Of a stretch of DNA of 64,000 nt, positions 27,804-37,255 are shown one piece after another. Position 1 is the first letter of the stretch. The number at the start of each line of letters is the position of its first letter. Below the pieces are notes generated by a model. That model was given only the letters and a program-made list of their open reading frames with translations, was not told where the DNA came from and did not search any database. Source of the stretch: Sporocytophaga sp. (GTDB taxonomy: Bacteria > Bacteroidota > Bacteroidia > Cytophagales > Cytophagaceae); the NCBI RefSeq assembly GCF_017745095.1, contig NZ_JAGHZZ010000002.1, forward strand, positions 310,001 to 374,000. Direction: 5' to 3'. Made by a program: the position numbers and the translations under genes.

Positions 27804-28851
27804 TAATTACTTTTCCTTTTCTTAATTTAAAAGAGAATATTGTACCTTCTCCCATTATACTTGACACATAAATTTTTGACTCATGAGCTTCCAAAATATG
27901 CTTTACTATGGCCAACCCCAGTCCCGTTCCACCTTTGTCTTTTGATCTGCTCTTCTCCACTCTGTAAAACCTCTCAAAAATTCTGTTTAAATGCCTTGAT
28001 TCTATCCCTGGTCCATCATCTTGAACAGAGATGAATACATAATCATTCTGGTAATTAAAGGAAACAGTAATGTTTCCCCTCTCTTTGCCATACTTAATGC
28101 CATTTACAATTAGATTAGTGAGTACCTGACCAATCCTGTATTTATCTGCATAGATGTAACATGACTTTGGCGTGTGTTTGTGAATTCGAAGCTTCACTCC
28201 TCGTCGTTCTGCAGTATCCTCCAGCTGTTCAAAAATATCTTCAGTAAGTCTGTGAATGTCAAAATTCTGACATTGCATCTTTATTTCCCCTATTTCCAGT
28301 TGAGAAATTGTAAGAAGGTCTTCAACCAAAACATTAAGACTGTCCAGATTATTTGCAGCTTTAGTAAGAAATTTATCCCTCACTCCTTCATCCTCAATAG
28401 CTCCATCGATCAAAGTATGAATAAAACCTTGGGCTGCAAAGATAGGGGTTTTTAATTCGTGGGAGACATCTGCCAAAAACTCTCTTCGAAAGGTTTCCAG
28501 CTTTTTTAATTCTGTAATTTCCTGCTCCTTTCTTGAGGCAAAATCAACAATTTCTTCGTGGAGCCTGGAAAGTGGGTCGTCCACTTTTACAAGCTCGCCT
28601 TTGGTCAGCTGATAATCCTTTTTTTTTACTTTCGTAAGCAGCGTATAAAGCTTATGAATTTCTGTAAAAATCAAGTGCTCAAACACCAGATAATATAACA
28701 CATAAGTTATTATAAAAACTATCAACGCTCCCCCCAAGATATAGAGCTGGCTAGTATCAGAATTACTGTAGAATGAAAAGAAGCAGGCCGTTATTACTCC
28801 GGTCCATAAAGCCAGTAGGGCTGGAAGGATTTTAGAATTAGATAATATCAT
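27790..28851 (-). CDS. PhoR-like sensor histidine kinase
   Basis: 353 residues from the ATG at 28851, which overlaps the regulator's TGA (TGATG); a TTG one codon earlier is also possible. Two transmembrane helices at the N-terminus (about 9-28 and 37-58) enclose a very short periplasmic loop, so sensing is likely in or through the membrane. A HAMP/linker-like helix leads to HisKA with H131 in DVSHELKTPIFA. The HATPase domain has NLIVNGIKYG, DDGPGI and GGTGLGLAIVKHI. The architecture matches PhoR of Bacteroidota, whose role is phosphate response, but no pst genes are near, so the signal is not established. Confidence 0.88.
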   Translation of the reverse strand: MILSNSKILPALLALWTGVITACFFSFYSNSDTSQLYILGGALIVFIITYVLYYLVFEHLIFTEIHKLYTLLTKVKKKDYQLTKGELVKVDDPLSRLHEEIVDFASRKEQEITELKKLETFRREFLADVSHELKTPIFAAQGFIHTLIDGAIEDEGVRDKFLTKAANNLDSLNVLVEDLLTISQLEIGEIKMQCQNFDIHRLTEDIFEQLEDTAERRGVKLRIHKHTPKSCYIYADKYRIGQVLTNLIVNGIKYGKERGNITVSFNYQNDYVFISVQDDGPGIESRHLNRIFERFYRVEKSRSKDKGGTGLGLAIVKHILEAHESKIYVSSIMGEGTIFSFKLRKGKVINEKG

Positions 28852-29537
28852 CAATCTATGTTCTCAAATTTGTATCCGATGCCTTTGACAGTCTTGATAT
28901 AATCCTCCCCAATTTTCTCACGAACCTTCCTGATATGCACATCGACTGTCCGAGGAACAACAAAGACATCTGTACCCCAGATTTTTTTCAAAAGATCATC
29001 TCTGCTGAATACTGTATTAGGATGCTGTGTTAAAAAATAAAGCAATTCAAACTCCTTTTTCGGCAGTACTATTTCCTCATCATTCTTCTTTACAACGTAA
29101 CTTGATCTATCAATAATAAGTCTTCCAATTTTAACAGATTCATGTTCAATTTTATTCTTTGAATCTCGTCTGAAAAAAGCCGAAACTCTGCTCATTAATG
29201 CCCGTGGTTTTATGGGCTTTGTAAGATAATCATCAGCGCCCGCATCAAATGCTGCCACTTCTGAATATTCTTCTGACCTGGCAGTTAGAAATATAATAAA
29301 AACATCTTTTAACTTAGTAATTTCCTTTATCCTTCTACATGTTTCAACCCCATCCATTTTAGGCATCATGATATCTAAAAGAATTAACTGAGGAAGAAAT
29401 TCCTTTGCCACTTCTATCCCTTTCATACCGCTGGGAGCAGTACGAACTTCATAACCTTCCTTTTCAAGATTATACTGAAGAAGTTCCAGTATATCAGGCT
29501 CATCGTCTACAATCAGTACCTTATTATTCTTACTCAT
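28851..29537 (-). CDS. PhoB/OmpR-family response regulator
   Basis: 228 residues. The receiver (1-120) has D11-D12, the phospho-acceptor D55 in LILLDIMMP, T85 in FLTARSE and K107 in LTKPIKP. The winged-helix output domain (about 130-226) has the LPKKEFELLYFL, RDDLLKKIWG and VDVHIRKVREKIG motifs that bind direct repeats. It is coupled to the kinase by stop/start overlap and lies 15 bp after the TlpA-like gene. Confidence 0.93.
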   Translation of the reverse strand: MSKNNKVLIVDDEPDILELLQYNLEKEGYEVRTAPSGMKGIEVAKEFLPQLILLDIMMPKMDGVETCRRIKEITKLKDVFIIFLTARSEEYSEVAAFDAGADDYLTKPIKPRALMSRVSAFFRRDSKNKIEHESVKIGRLIIDRSSYVVKKNDEEIVLPKKEFELLYFLTQHPNTVFSRDDLLKKIWGTDVFVVPRTVDVHIRKVREKIGEDYIKTVKGIGYKFENID

Positions 29538-29552
29538 ATCAATTCATATAAA

Positions 29553-30899
29553 TCATTTACAAAGTGATTCCAGCATATTTACGAGGCTTTCACCCCTTAA
29601 ATTAGTTGCTACAACCTTGCCATCTTTGTCTAAAAGAAAAGTAGCGGGAATACCTCTTACCCCATAAAGCTGAGCTGCTGATGATTGCCAGCCCTTTAAA
29701 TCAGAAACATGAGATTCCCATTTCAACCCGTCTTTCAGAATTGCCTGAGTCCAATTGTCTTTATTATTATCCAGAGATACACTGTAAACTGTAAATCCTT
29801 TATCTTTATATATATTGTAAGCCCTGACAACATTGGGATTTTCATGTCTGCATGGCCCACACCAGGATGCCCAGAAATCAAGTAATACTACCTTACCCTT
29901 AAGAGATGAAAGAGGAATTACTTTACCAGTTGGATCAGTAAGTTTAATATCAGGAGCATCCTCTCCTACTGCTGGTGCCCCTTTGGGAATGGTTTTGATA
30001 TATTTTATAGCGAAAGGAGATTTAGGAAATTCCTTTTCATAAGCCACAGCAAGCGATCTGGCTGTAGACTGATCGTGTGGCAAAAATATTTTTATAAATG
30101 TACTATAAACAATTTCTCTTTGTGGTGAGCCTGGAAGAGTGAGAGACATAATCCTGTTTGCTGCAAGTTTATACTCTTCTATGTTGGGCTCAACAAAACG
30201 CTGTAAGTACATAGAAATCTTTGACGAAAGCATATCCCCTCTAGATAATTCATCGTCTTTAAAATCTGAAGGTTTAAAAAAGTTTTCTCTGGAAGTAGAG
30301 TCGTCTGTATGGAAAACATTACCTAACTTTCCAATAAAATATCCATCATAATCCTTAGAAATTTCCTTATAAAAATTATTTAGATCTCTGTTTAAAGAAT
30401 CTAGCTTTACTTGCAATTTTTTAATTTCTACAGAATAATTTTCAGAATTATAAGCATTTTGGGCCATTATATGCTGAGCTTCTTTATCGAGCTTAGCTAG
30501 ATATTGCTGATATTCGTTGTTGCGTTTCAGAAAAAGAATATATCCTTCATTTTCCTTACTTTTATCTATATGCAAACCAGCAGGAAGATTATTCAAATCT
30601 GCTGATAAAGAAAGATTTTCCTCTCCTAATATACATACAAATGAATTTTCTTCGGAAACACCTATTCTGTAAAATCCACGGGGAAGGGCGTTTTTAAACT
30701 TAAAAGAAAACTGGCCATTGTTCAGTTTGACAGAATCTAATTTTGCTATTTCATGGCCAAATATTCTGTAAAGGAAAACATAAGGATTTTTACCAGAATT
30801 TTTAAAATCCCCAGTAACTGTCACTCCTTTACCCATACATAAATGACTGATAAATAGAAAAAACAGCAATAGACTCGTATAATATTTATTGAAATTCAT
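29553..30899 (-). CDS. DUF4369 / TlpA-like thioredoxin protein
   Basis: 448 residues with a signal peptide. An N-terminal beta-rich DUF4369 domain (about 25-130) and a charged helical middle (130-300) lead to a thioredoxin fold. The redox motif is WASWCGPC in the C-terminal quarter, and the cis-Pro is in RGIPATFLLDKDGK. Proteins of this build are periplasmic disulfide reductases attached to the envelope in Bacteroidota. They often act in cytochrome c maturation or stress, but the target is unknown here. The same direction and 15-bp gap suggest transcription with the phoB-like gene downstream. Confidence 0.9.
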   Translation of the reverse strand: MNFNKYYTSLLLFFLFISHLCMGKGVTVTGDFKNSGKNPYVFLYRIFGHEIAKLDSVKLNNGQFSFKFKNALPRGFYRIGVSEENSFVCILGEENLSLSADLNNLPAGLHIDKSKENEGYILFLKRNNEYQQYLAKLDKEAQHIMAQNAYNSENYSVEIKKLQVKLDSLNRDLNNFYKEISKDYDGYFIGKLGNVFHTDDSTSRENFFKPSDFKDDELSRGDMLSSKISMYLQRFVEPNIEEYKLAANRIMSLTLPGSPQREIVYSTFIKIFLPHDQSTARSLAVAYEKEFPKSPFAIKYIKTIPKGAPAVGEDAPDIKLTDPTGKVIPLSSLKGKVVLLDFWASWCGPCRHENPNVVRAYNIYKDKGFTVYSVSLDNNKDNWTQAILKDGLKWESHVSDLKGWQSSAAQLYGVRGIPATFLLDKDGKVVATNLRGESLVNMLESLCK

Positions 30900-30956
30900 C
30901 GAAGTTCACAGTAAAACTTTTGCATAAATTTAAGCAATTGACTGGAGAAATCAGTG

Positions 30957-31757
30957 TTACTTAAAACAAATAGGGTGCTTAAGACCCTCATAACCTTTTA
31001 AATCAATCTCTACAGCTCCTACAACCATATCAGCCTCTACCTTCAGAGGTATTTTATTTTTATCATCTGAAAGCCATAACCTTATGGAATTACCTCCCTC
31101 AAACAATTGATTTTCAGGCATTATTGGAGACAATTTTATAGCATTAATAGAACCAAATTTTGTTTTTACCTGCCCCTTTCCGAGATACTTTACGGAAAAA
31201 TTATAAAGCTTATCTTCAAAAAAAGCATTCACTACAATAGTATCATTTAAATGTAGAGCATTATAATTAACTGTCCTGAGAAAATAATAACCACTTATTA
31301 TATCTTGCACATCATCCGTAATAGAATATACTCTTGTTTCTTTTTTATTTCCCTTTGTCTCTCTTTCAAGGTTAACCTGGTTACTTTTGTAATCAAAGTA
31401 AGCATATTCCTTTAATCGATATTTTCCTTCTTCAATTGTTCGAAACGCTCTTTGTGGATTCTTTGAAGAGGTATCAATATAAGTTCCCCATTGATCTCTG
31501 ATCCTTAATGCAAAATCAAATGCTCCGGTTGATTTACCCGTAACGGTGGCCTTATAGCAAACCTTATTATTTACCAGATAAAGTTTGGGGTGAACCTCAA
31601 TCCTCGCCTCACCTGCATTCATAAAACCATAATGAATTCTGTATTCCAACACTTCATTGGGACCATAAGGCATTTCCCTGGAAATAGGCAAAGAAGATCC
31701 TATAAATCCGAACAGGAAAGGGATAAGACAAATCAAAAAAAGTAATTTATTTTTCAT
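30957..31757 (-). CDS. DUF3108 exported protein
   Basis: 266 residues with a signal peptide (about 1-20). The opening GPNEVLEYRIHYGFMNAGEARI and the internal FDFALRIRDQWGTYIDT match DUF3108, a family of periplasmic beta-rich proteins distantly related to lipid-binding folds. The function is unknown. It is 57 bp upstream of the TlpA-like gene and 53 bp after the PF10023-type gene, all leftward, so a long operon is likely. Confidence 0.8.
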   Translation of the reverse strand: MKNKLLFLICLIPFLFGFIGSSLPISREMPYGPNEVLEYRIHYGFMNAGEARIEVHPKLYLVNNKVCYKATVTGKSTGAFDFALRIRDQWGTYIDTSSKNPQRAFRTIEEGKYRLKEYAYFDYKSNQVNLERETKGNKKETRVYSITDDVQDIISGYYFLRTVNYNALHLNDTIVVNAFFEDKLYNFSVKYLGKGQVKTKFGSINAIKLSPIMPENQLFEGGNSIRLWLSDDKNKIPLKVEADMVVGAVEIDLKGYEGLKHPICFK

Positions 31758-31810
31758 GCTACTTATATGGTAAAAGAACCTACGAGATCTCTATTATTTA
31801 CTCCTACAAT

Positions 31811-32860
31811 TTACAGTAGAGGATATCGCTTTTTCAAATGATCCAAATACCTTTTAAAATTACCATTAAATTTGGTATTCAACTCAATTTTAAATTCATC
31901 CTGTTTGGATAAATATCTTTGATAATCCAGGAAGAAAGTATTGTTGACATTTTTCTTCTTCCTTATTTTTTTTCCATTAGAAATTAAAAAGTCTCTGAAA
32001 ATAGTTGTTACTCTGGTCAGATAGATTTCCTTTCTTTTTGTTTTTTCCTGCAAAGACATTGCCGATCCTAACGTTTTATAAAATCTTTTTAGAGAATCCG
32101 AATGAGCAAGGACAAGGTCCGCAAACTTATCCGAAACTTCTTCCGACTTTTGAAAGTCTTTCAATTCAGGAGAGTCAGGTCCATATTTAGATTTCAGAAA
32201 TAATAAAGCGCCCTCATATCCAACGAAACTAGCAAGGTTTTCATTGAATTCCACATTATCTTTTGCATATAACGTGCTATGCGTAAGTTCATGAATAAAC
32301 AAATCGGCTAGTGCTCCCGGACTTTTATCCAACATCCCGGATAAAATAGGATCACTGAAAAAACCCAGAGTAGACCATGCACCGACTTCATCTATTGATG
32401 TGTCAAATCCTTTTTGCCTCATTTTTTTTTCTTCCTCCACAGCCTTTTCGTAGTCAAAGAAACCTTTATAAGAAAAACTTCCGGCAATCGGAAATGACCA
32501 TTCAAAGGCCTTCAAATCAAATGGTTCAGAAGCCGTTACAATCCATAAAATAGGTTTTCCCTTCTGATCATAAAATGATGTATACTGGTCTTTAACATCA
32601 AGCCCAAGAGAATCTTTGGCAAAAGCCTTGATCTCATCTATAAGCCTGATTTTTTGTTTAATGGAATCAGGCACATCAACATCTCCCAAAACTTCACTCA
32701 CCGGCCTTGTATTCCAAATTATGGAGATTTGTCCACTGGCCTGACCAATGCCATAAATCAATTCTTTATAATAAAAGGTCAGAAACAGTATTAGGATACT
32801 GATCCCCCCCCAAAAAAAGTACTTGAGAACTTTTTTGATCTTTATTGAGCGCTTATTCAT
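31811..32860 (-). CDS. Putative aminopeptidase, PF10023 type
   Basis: 349 residues. A single transmembrane anchor (about 12-31) is followed by a mostly helical domain. The HELTHSTLY motif, with a downstream FNENLASFVGYEGA Glu, has the HExxH + E form of zinc metallopeptidases and fits the Bacteroidota/proteobacterial PF10023 family. It is probably membrane-anchored with the active site in the periplasm. First gene of the leftward run that continues through DUF3108, TlpA-like and phoBR-like genes. Its upstream region is shared with recA. Confidence 0.8.
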   Translation of the reverse strand: MNKRSIKIKKVLKYFFWGGISILILFLTFYYKELIYGIGQASGQISIIWNTRPVSEVLGDVDVPDSIKQKIRLIDEIKAFAKDSLGLDVKDQYTSFYDQKGKPILWIVTASEPFDLKAFEWSFPIAGSFSYKGFFDYEKAVEEEKKMRQKGFDTSIDEVGAWSTLGFFSDPILSGMLDKSPGALADLFIHELTHSTLYAKDNVEFNENLASFVGYEGALLFLKSKYGPDSPELKDFQKSEEVSDKFADLVLAHSDSLKRFYKTLGSAMSLQEKTKRKEIYLTRVTTIFRDFLISNGKKIRKKKNVNNTFFLDYQRYLSKQDEFKIELNTKFNGNFKRYLDHLKKRYPLL

Positions 32861-33031
32861 TTTCGTTGTAAATCTAAAAAATCGATTAATAGTTTCATTG
32901 AACTGACCATTTTACATTTTCTCCCTTGTGAATAACTTTTCATGACAAACCTTAGAGATCCGGACTAAAATTTTTAATTTTCAATTATAAATAAAAGATC
33001 TTCATTTAAGTGAACTCTTATATTTAGTTAA

Positions 33032-33052
33032 TTTGTTAAAAAAATTAACAAA
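33032..33052. promoter_or_regulatory. 21-bp palindrome, upstream copy, before recA
   Basis: TTTGTTAA (33032-33039), a five-base A spacer, then TTAACAAA (33045-33052): perfect 8+5+8 dyad. It shares its architecture and most positions with the second palindrome at 33108. It lies in the 32861-33159 gap between the PF10023 gene and recA, which holds no reading frame. Confidence 0.6.
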
Positions 33053-33107
33053 CATATCTAATTAATAACCAGCCACTTTAAAACAAAAAATAAAATTTTA
33101 AATATTT

Positions 33108-33128
33108 CTTGCTAATTATTTTAGCAAG
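33108..33128. promoter_or_regulatory. 21-bp palindrome, promoter-proximal copy, before recA
   Basis: CTTGCTAA (33108-33115), TTATT, TTAGCAAG (33121-33128): perfect 8+5+8 dyad. Consensus with the other copy is YTTGYTAA-N5-TTARCAAR. It falls between the apparent -33 TTG (33109-33111) and the -7-like TAATATTG (33132-33139), where a bound repressor would block RNA polymerase. Confidence 0.65.
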
Positions 33129-33139
33129 ATGTAATATTG
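33109..33139 (+). promoter_or_regulatory. Candidate recA promoter
   Basis: TTG (33109-33111), a 20-base spacer, and TAATATTG (33132-33139), one mismatch from TAnnTTTG. The start would fall roughly 15 bases before the recA ATG. Confidence 0.5.
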
Positions 33140-33159
33140 CATAAATATTAATCATTCAC

Positions 33160-34266
33160 ATGAGCAAAGCCGAAAAACTAAAAGCCCTGCAGCTGACAAT
33201 AGATAAGCTGGAAAAAACTTACGGAAAAGGTACCGTAATGAAGTTAAGTGATGAAAAAGTTACGGATGTCCCTGCAATCGGAACCGGTTCACTTGGACTT
33301 GATCTTGCTTTAGGTATCGGAGGGTTGCCTCGTGGAAGAATAGTTGAGATATACGGACCCGAATCTTCAGGAAAAACAACTCTGACAATGCATTGCATTG
33401 CAGAAGCACAAAGGCAAGGTGGTCTTGCTGCATTTATAGATGCAGAACATGCTTTCGATAAAGTTTATGCAGAAAAGCTGGGAATAGACACTGAAAACCT
33501 TCTTATTTCACAACCTGACAATGGTGAGCAAGCTCTTGAAATTGCTGAGCACCTTATCAGATCAGGAGCTATTGATATCATTGTAATTGACTCAGTAGCT
33601 GCGCTAGTTCCAAAGGGCGAGATTGAAGGAGAAATGGGTGATAGTAAAATGGGCTTACAGGCACGATTGATGTCTCAAGCACTTAGAAAACTTACTGGAG
33701 CTATTAACAAAACTGGTTGCTGCTGTATATTCATCAACCAGCTGAGAGATAAAATCGGTGTTATGTTTGGTAACCCTGAAACAACAACAGGTGGTAATGC
33801 ACTTAAATTCTATGCTTCAGTAAGACTTGACATCCGTCGTATAGGTCAAATTAAAGAAGGTGCTGAAAATATTATTGGTAACAGAACCAAGGTTAAAGTT
33901 GTAAAAAATAAGCTGGCACCTCCTTTCAAAGTGGTTGAATTTGATATCATGTATGGAGAAGGTATTTCTAAAGTGGGAGAAATAATTGACCTGGGAGTTG
34001 AACTTGAAATCATTCAGAAATCTGGATCATGGTTCTCTTACTCAGGAAATAAATTAGGTCAAGGTAGAGATGCTGTAAAAGAAATTCTTTCTGACAATCC
34101 TGAACTAATGGAAGAGATTGATGCAAAAATCAGAGCTAAAATTATGCAATCCTCTGAGGTTCTAGACGATAAGTCAAAAGGAGAAGAAGAACCAGCTCCT
34201 GCTCCTGCTAAACCAGCGAAAGCTGAAAAGGCAGAAAAAGCTGAGAAAGCCGAAAAGGTTAAATAA
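33160..34266 (+). CDS. recA: Recombinase RecA
   Basis: 368 residues. It forms ATP-dependent filaments on single-stranded DNA for strand exchange and DNA-damage signalling. The Walker A motif is GPESSGKTT (about 66-74). The [11 protein letters not shown] Walker B, the L1 region with [15 protein letters not shown] and the [30 protein letters not shown]2 region are intact. The last ~25 residues are an Ala/Pro/Lys/Glu repeat ([14 protein letters not shown]) replacing the usual acidic tail. It is preceded by two matching palindromes and followed by a terminator, so it is a single-gene unit. Confidence 0.98.
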   Translation: MSKAEKLKALQLTIDKLEKTYGKGTVMKLSDEKVTDVPAIGTGSLGLDLALGIGGLPRGRIVEIYGPESSGKTTLTMHCIAEAQRQGGLAAFIDAEHAFDKVYAEKLGIDTENLLISQPDNGEQALEIAEHLIRSGAIDIIVIDSVAALVPKGEIEGEMGDSKMGLQARLMSQALRKLTGAINKTGCCCIFINQLRDKIGVMFGNPETTTGGNALKFYASVRLDIRRIGQIKEGAENIIGNRTKVKVVKNKLAPPFKVVEFDIMYGEGISKVGEIIDLGVELEIIQKSGSWFSYSGNKLGQGRDAVKEILSDNPELMEEIDAKIRAKIMQSSEVLDDKSKGEEEPAPAPAKPAKAEKAEKAEKAEKVK

Positions 34267-34295
34267 CAAGAACACCTATCTATTTATTCATAATC

Positions 34296-34324
34296 AAAGC
34301 TGAGCCATTGTGCTCAGCTTTTTG
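34296..34324 (+). terminator. recA terminator
   Basis: AAAGCTGAGC (34296-34305) pairs with GCTCAGCTTT (34312-34321), followed by more T. Confidence 0.85.
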
Positions 34325-34468
34325 CTTTTATAGAAAATTAGTTAAATCACTCACTTCCATCAATTTCAATTTCTCTACGATTGATATATATTATTCAAGA
34401 ATTTACAGCCTGTTAAAGTTAATGAAACAAAAAAAAATTATGGCTGAATCGAAAATCAAAACAATTGT

Positions 34469-34476
34469 TATCTTTG
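34469..34476 (+). promoter_or_regulatory. -7 promoter element of queA
   Basis: TATCTTTG is an exact TAnnTTTG match 38 bases before the queA ATG. No convincing -33 element is seen at 17-23 bases upstream. Confidence 0.45.
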
Positions 34477-34514
34477 CAGGCCCTATTTTAAATTTAATAC
34501 CGTAATATTAACAA

Positions 34515-35561
34515 ATGAAACTCTCAGAATTTAAGTTTACCCTACCTTCAGAATTACTTGCTCTTTACCCTGCAGAAAACAGAGACGAATCTCGACTAAT
34601 GGTCGTAAATCGTGCTGACGGAACTATTGAGCATAGAATTTTCAAAGACATTGTTGACTACTTCGGCGAAGGCGATGTAATGGTCATCAATAACACTAAA
34701 GTATTCCCTGCCCGTCTTTATGGAAATAAAGAAAAAACAGGTGCTAAAATCGAGGTCTTCCTTCTTAGAGAATTAAATCAGGAAGCACATCTTTGGGATG
34801 TACTTGTAGATCCTGCACGTAAGATCAGAGTTGGAAACAAACTTTACTTCGGAGATGGTGATCTGGTAGCAGAGGTTATCGATAATACTACATCAAGAGG
34901 ACGAACTATCAGATTCCTGTTCGATGGTACAGATGAGGAATTTTATAAAACTATAGACAGCCTTGGAGAAACTCCTCTTCCAAAATATATCAAAAGAAAA
35001 GCTGAACCTGCAGATCGCGACAGATATCAAACAATCTATGCTGAACATACAGGTGCTGTAGCAGCTCCGACTGCCGGTCTTCATTTTACCAAACAGGTAA
35101 TGAAGCGTCTGGAAATCGAAGGTGTTAATTTTGCTCCGATAACTCTACATGTTGGATTAGGTACCTTCAGACCTGTAGATGTTGAAGATCTAACAAAACA
35201 CAAAATGGACTCTGAAAATTTTGTAGTGAGTGAAGAAACTGCAAAATTAGTGAACGGTGCACTTGATAATAAAAGACGTGTTTGCGCAATAGGAACAACG
35301 TCTGTACGTTCTCTTGAATCATCTACTTCCGCAAACAACAGACTAAAACCAAATCAAGGATGGACAGATAAATTCATCTTCCCTCCTTACGATTTCAAAA
35401 TTGCAAATGCTTTGCTTACGAACTTCCATATGCCTGAGTCTACTCTCCTTATGCTTACATGTGCATTTGGTGGGTACGACCTTGTAATGAAAGCTTATAA
35501 AACTGCCATCAAAGAACGCTACAGATTCTTTAGCTATGGTGATGCAATGCTTATTTTGTAA
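34515..35561 (+). CDS. queA: SAM:tRNA ribosyltransferase-isomerase
   Basis: 348 residues. It transfers and isomerises the ribosyl part of SAM onto 7-aminomethyl-deazaguanine in tRNA, giving epoxyqueuosine. Diagnostic motifs are LIALYP-like [49 protein letters not shown] and [12 protein letters not shown]. Length is typical. It ends 20 bases before a strong terminator and is not in an operon with ispD. Confidence 0.96.
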   Translation: MKLSEFKFTLPSELLALYPAENRDESRLMVVNRADGTIEHRIFKDIVDYFGEGDVMVINNTKVFPARLYGNKEKTGAKIEVFLLRELNQEAHLWDVLVDPARKIRVGNKLYFGDGDLVAEVIDNTTSRGRTIRFLFDGTDEEFYKTIDSLGETPLPKYIKRKAEPADRDRYQTIYAEHTGAVAAPTAGLHFTKQVMKRLEIEGVNFAPITLHVGLGTFRPVDVEDLTKHKMDSENFVVSEETAKLVNGALDNKRRVCAIGTTSVRSLESSTSANNRLKPNQGWTDKFIFPPYDFKIANALLTNFHMPESTLLMLTCAFGGYDLVMKAYKTAIKERYRFFSYGDAMLIL

Positions 35562-35581
35562 GTAAAAACTCTTAAAAATAT

Positions 35582-35610
35582 ACATCCGACAGCAATGTCG
35601 GATGTTTTTT
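35582..35610 (+). terminator. queA terminator
   Basis: ACATCCGACA (35582-35591), loop GCAA, TGTCGGATGT (35596-35605), then TTTTT. It ends five bases before the ispD ATG. Confidence 0.9.
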
Positions 35611-35614
35611 CTTT

Positions 35615-36298
35615 ATGGAAGCTTTGCCAAAATATGCCATCATTGTCGCCGGAGGGAGCGGCACCCGAATGAACAGCGAAATACCCAAGCAGTTTATTCC
35701 ACTGAGCGGTCTTCCAGTCTTGATGCATACCGTCAAAAATTTTTTTTTCTACGATTCTAAAATCACAATCATACTGGTACTGCCCTCATCGCAAATTTCT
35801 GCATGGAACCATTTATGCCAGGATCACCATTTTAACTTGCCACTGGAGATTGTACATGGAGGGAATACAAGATTTCAATCTGTAAAAAATGGTTTAGTCC
35901 ATATTCAGGAGGAACGCGGCCTCGTTGCTATTCATGATGGAGTAAGGCCTTTGATACGTAAAAATATTATTCAAAATGCCTTTAAATCAGCTGAAACCTA
36001 TGGTAGCGGCATTGTTGCAGTAAACTCCAAAGATTCTCTGAGAGTACTAAAAGGAAATGAGTCTGAAGCTGTGGATAGAAACTTGTACAAATGCATTCAA
36101 ACACCACAATGCTTTGATCTCACTTTACTGAAGAAAGCCTTTGAAACCGAAGAATTATCGACTTTTACAGATGATGCTACAGTATTTGAACACGCAGGTC
36201 ATAAAATTTCATTAGTGGAAGGTGGTTATGAAAACATCAAAATAACTACCCCTGAAGATTTGATTATTGCTGAGGCTCTGCTCAAAAAATTTTATTAG
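35615..36298 (+). CDS. ispD: 2-C-methyl-D-erythritol 4-phosphate cytidylyltransferase
   Basis: 227 residues. It makes CDP-methylerythritol in the non-mevalonate isoprenoid pathway. The nucleotide-binding loop AGGSGTRMNSEIPKQF, the HDGVRPLI motif, the DSLRV segment and TDDATVFE near the C-terminus identify it. The ATG lies immediately after the queA terminator, so transcription probably comes partly by read-through or from a promoter inside queA. The 3' end overlaps the convergent ABC gene by 17 bases. Confidence 0.95.
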   Translation: MEALPKYAIIVAGGSGTRMNSEIPKQFIPLSGLPVLMHTVKNFFFYDSKITIILVLPSSQISAWNHLCQDHHFNLPLEIVHGGNTRFQSVKNGLVHIQEERGLVAIHDGVRPLIRKNIIQNAFKSAETYGSGIVAVNSKDSLRVLKGNESEAVDRNLYKCIQTPQCFDLTLLKKAFETEELSTFTDDATVFEHAGHKISLVEGGYENIKITTPEDLIIAEALLKKFY

Positions 36299-37007
36299 GC
36301 TTTCGCTTTAAAATTAAATCAATATTTTTTTCTAGACACTCATTGTTTAAAACCTGAGGTTTTGGATCTGGTTGTGAAAAATTCAACAGATAACCGTCCA
36401 TTTTTTCAAGATAATACAGATCATGCGTGATACAGAAGACTGTCTTATTAAATCTTTTCACCCAATCACCCATTAAATCAAAAAGTACTTTTTTATAATA
36501 AAGATCAAGATACTGAGTGGGCTCATCCAGAAGATAAACATCAGCTTCCTGGATCATCATCTGAGCAATCCAGACAAGCTGTTGCTCACCTCCAGATAAA
36601 TGATTGAAATCCTTTTCATAAAGATCCTGCCTTCCCAAAAATTCCAAGATCTCTAGAACCCTTTCGTAGTCCAAGGTTGTATAATTCTCAAAAAATCCTT
36701 TTCCTCTAAAAAGACCCATCACTACAATATCCTTTACCTTAATCTGAAAATTAACCAGATTTCTTTGCTCAAGAATTGCAATCTGTCTAGGACTTGTTTG
36801 GCTCCCGTTTACTTTTTGATCAAAAAGAAAAATCTCACCCTTATATGGGTGAGATTGTATCAAAGACTTGAAAAATGTCGTTTTACCGCAACCATTATGA
36901 CCGATAATTGCCACAAAAGAAGGTTTTTCAATAGCAAAAGAAATTCCTTCTATTATTAACTTTCCTTCAAAGCCTAATGAAAGGCCTTTAACTTCAAGTA
37001 CAGGCAA
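36282..37007 (-). CDS. ABC transporter ATP-binding protein, FecE/BtuD-like
   Basis: 241 residues. Walker A GHNGCGKTT (about 35-43), Q-loop QRNLVNF, signature LSGGEQQ, Walker B VYLLDEPTQYLD and H-loop ITHD are intact. The overall pattern (PRQIAILEQ, VMGLFRG) is closest to the importers of iron-siderophore, heme or vitamin B12. No permease or binding-protein gene lies next to it, so the partner must be elsewhere. The start is a TTG three bases after the DUF2795 stop; no ATG is available before that stop. Confidence 0.82.
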   Translation of the reverse strand: MPVLEVKGLSLGFEGKLIIEGISFAIEKPSFVAIIGHNGCGKTTFFKSLIQSHPYKGEIFLFDQKVNGSQTSPRQIAILEQRNLVNFQIKVKDIVVMGLFRGKGFFENYTTLDYERVLEILEFLGRQDLYEKDFNHLSGGEQQLVWIAQMMIQEADVYLLDEPTQYLDLYYKKVLFDLMGDWVKRFNKTVFCITHDLYYLEKMDGYLLNFSQPDPKPQVLNNECLEKNIDLILKRKPNKIF

Positions 37008-37009
37008 TT

Positions 37010-37231
37010 TTAATACTCGTCTTCATTGAAGAAGAAATCATCTTTGGTCGGATAGTCCGGCCAGATTTCCTCAATACTTTCATAAGGCTGACCATCATCT
37101 TCCAGTTCCTGAAGGTTTTCAACAACTTCCATTGGTGCTCCGGAACGAATTGAGAAGTCTATCAATTCATCTTTGGTAGCAGGCCAGGGAGCATCTTCCA
37201 GGTAAGAAGCCAATTCTAATGTCCAGTACAT
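37010..37231 (-). CDS. DUF2795 small acidic protein
   Basis: 73 residues: MYWTLELASYLEDAPWPATKDELIDF, then an acidic ending EIWPDYPTKDDFFFNEDEY. The WPATKDELIDFSIRSGAP core matches the small DUF2795 family common in Bacteroidota. No function is known. It has its own promoter and precedes the ABC ATPase gene by three bases. Confidence 0.85.
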   Translation of the reverse strand: MYWTLELASYLEDAPWPATKDELIDFSIRSGAPMEVVENLQELEDDGQPYESIEEIWPDYPTKDDFFFNEDEY

Positions 37232-37255
37232 AGTCTATTCCTAATTTTGTTTTCG

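Noticed and set aside
34308-34505. 65-residue rightward frame between recA and queA
   Set aside because: It starts inside the recA terminator hairpin and runs across the queA -7 element; no family likeness.
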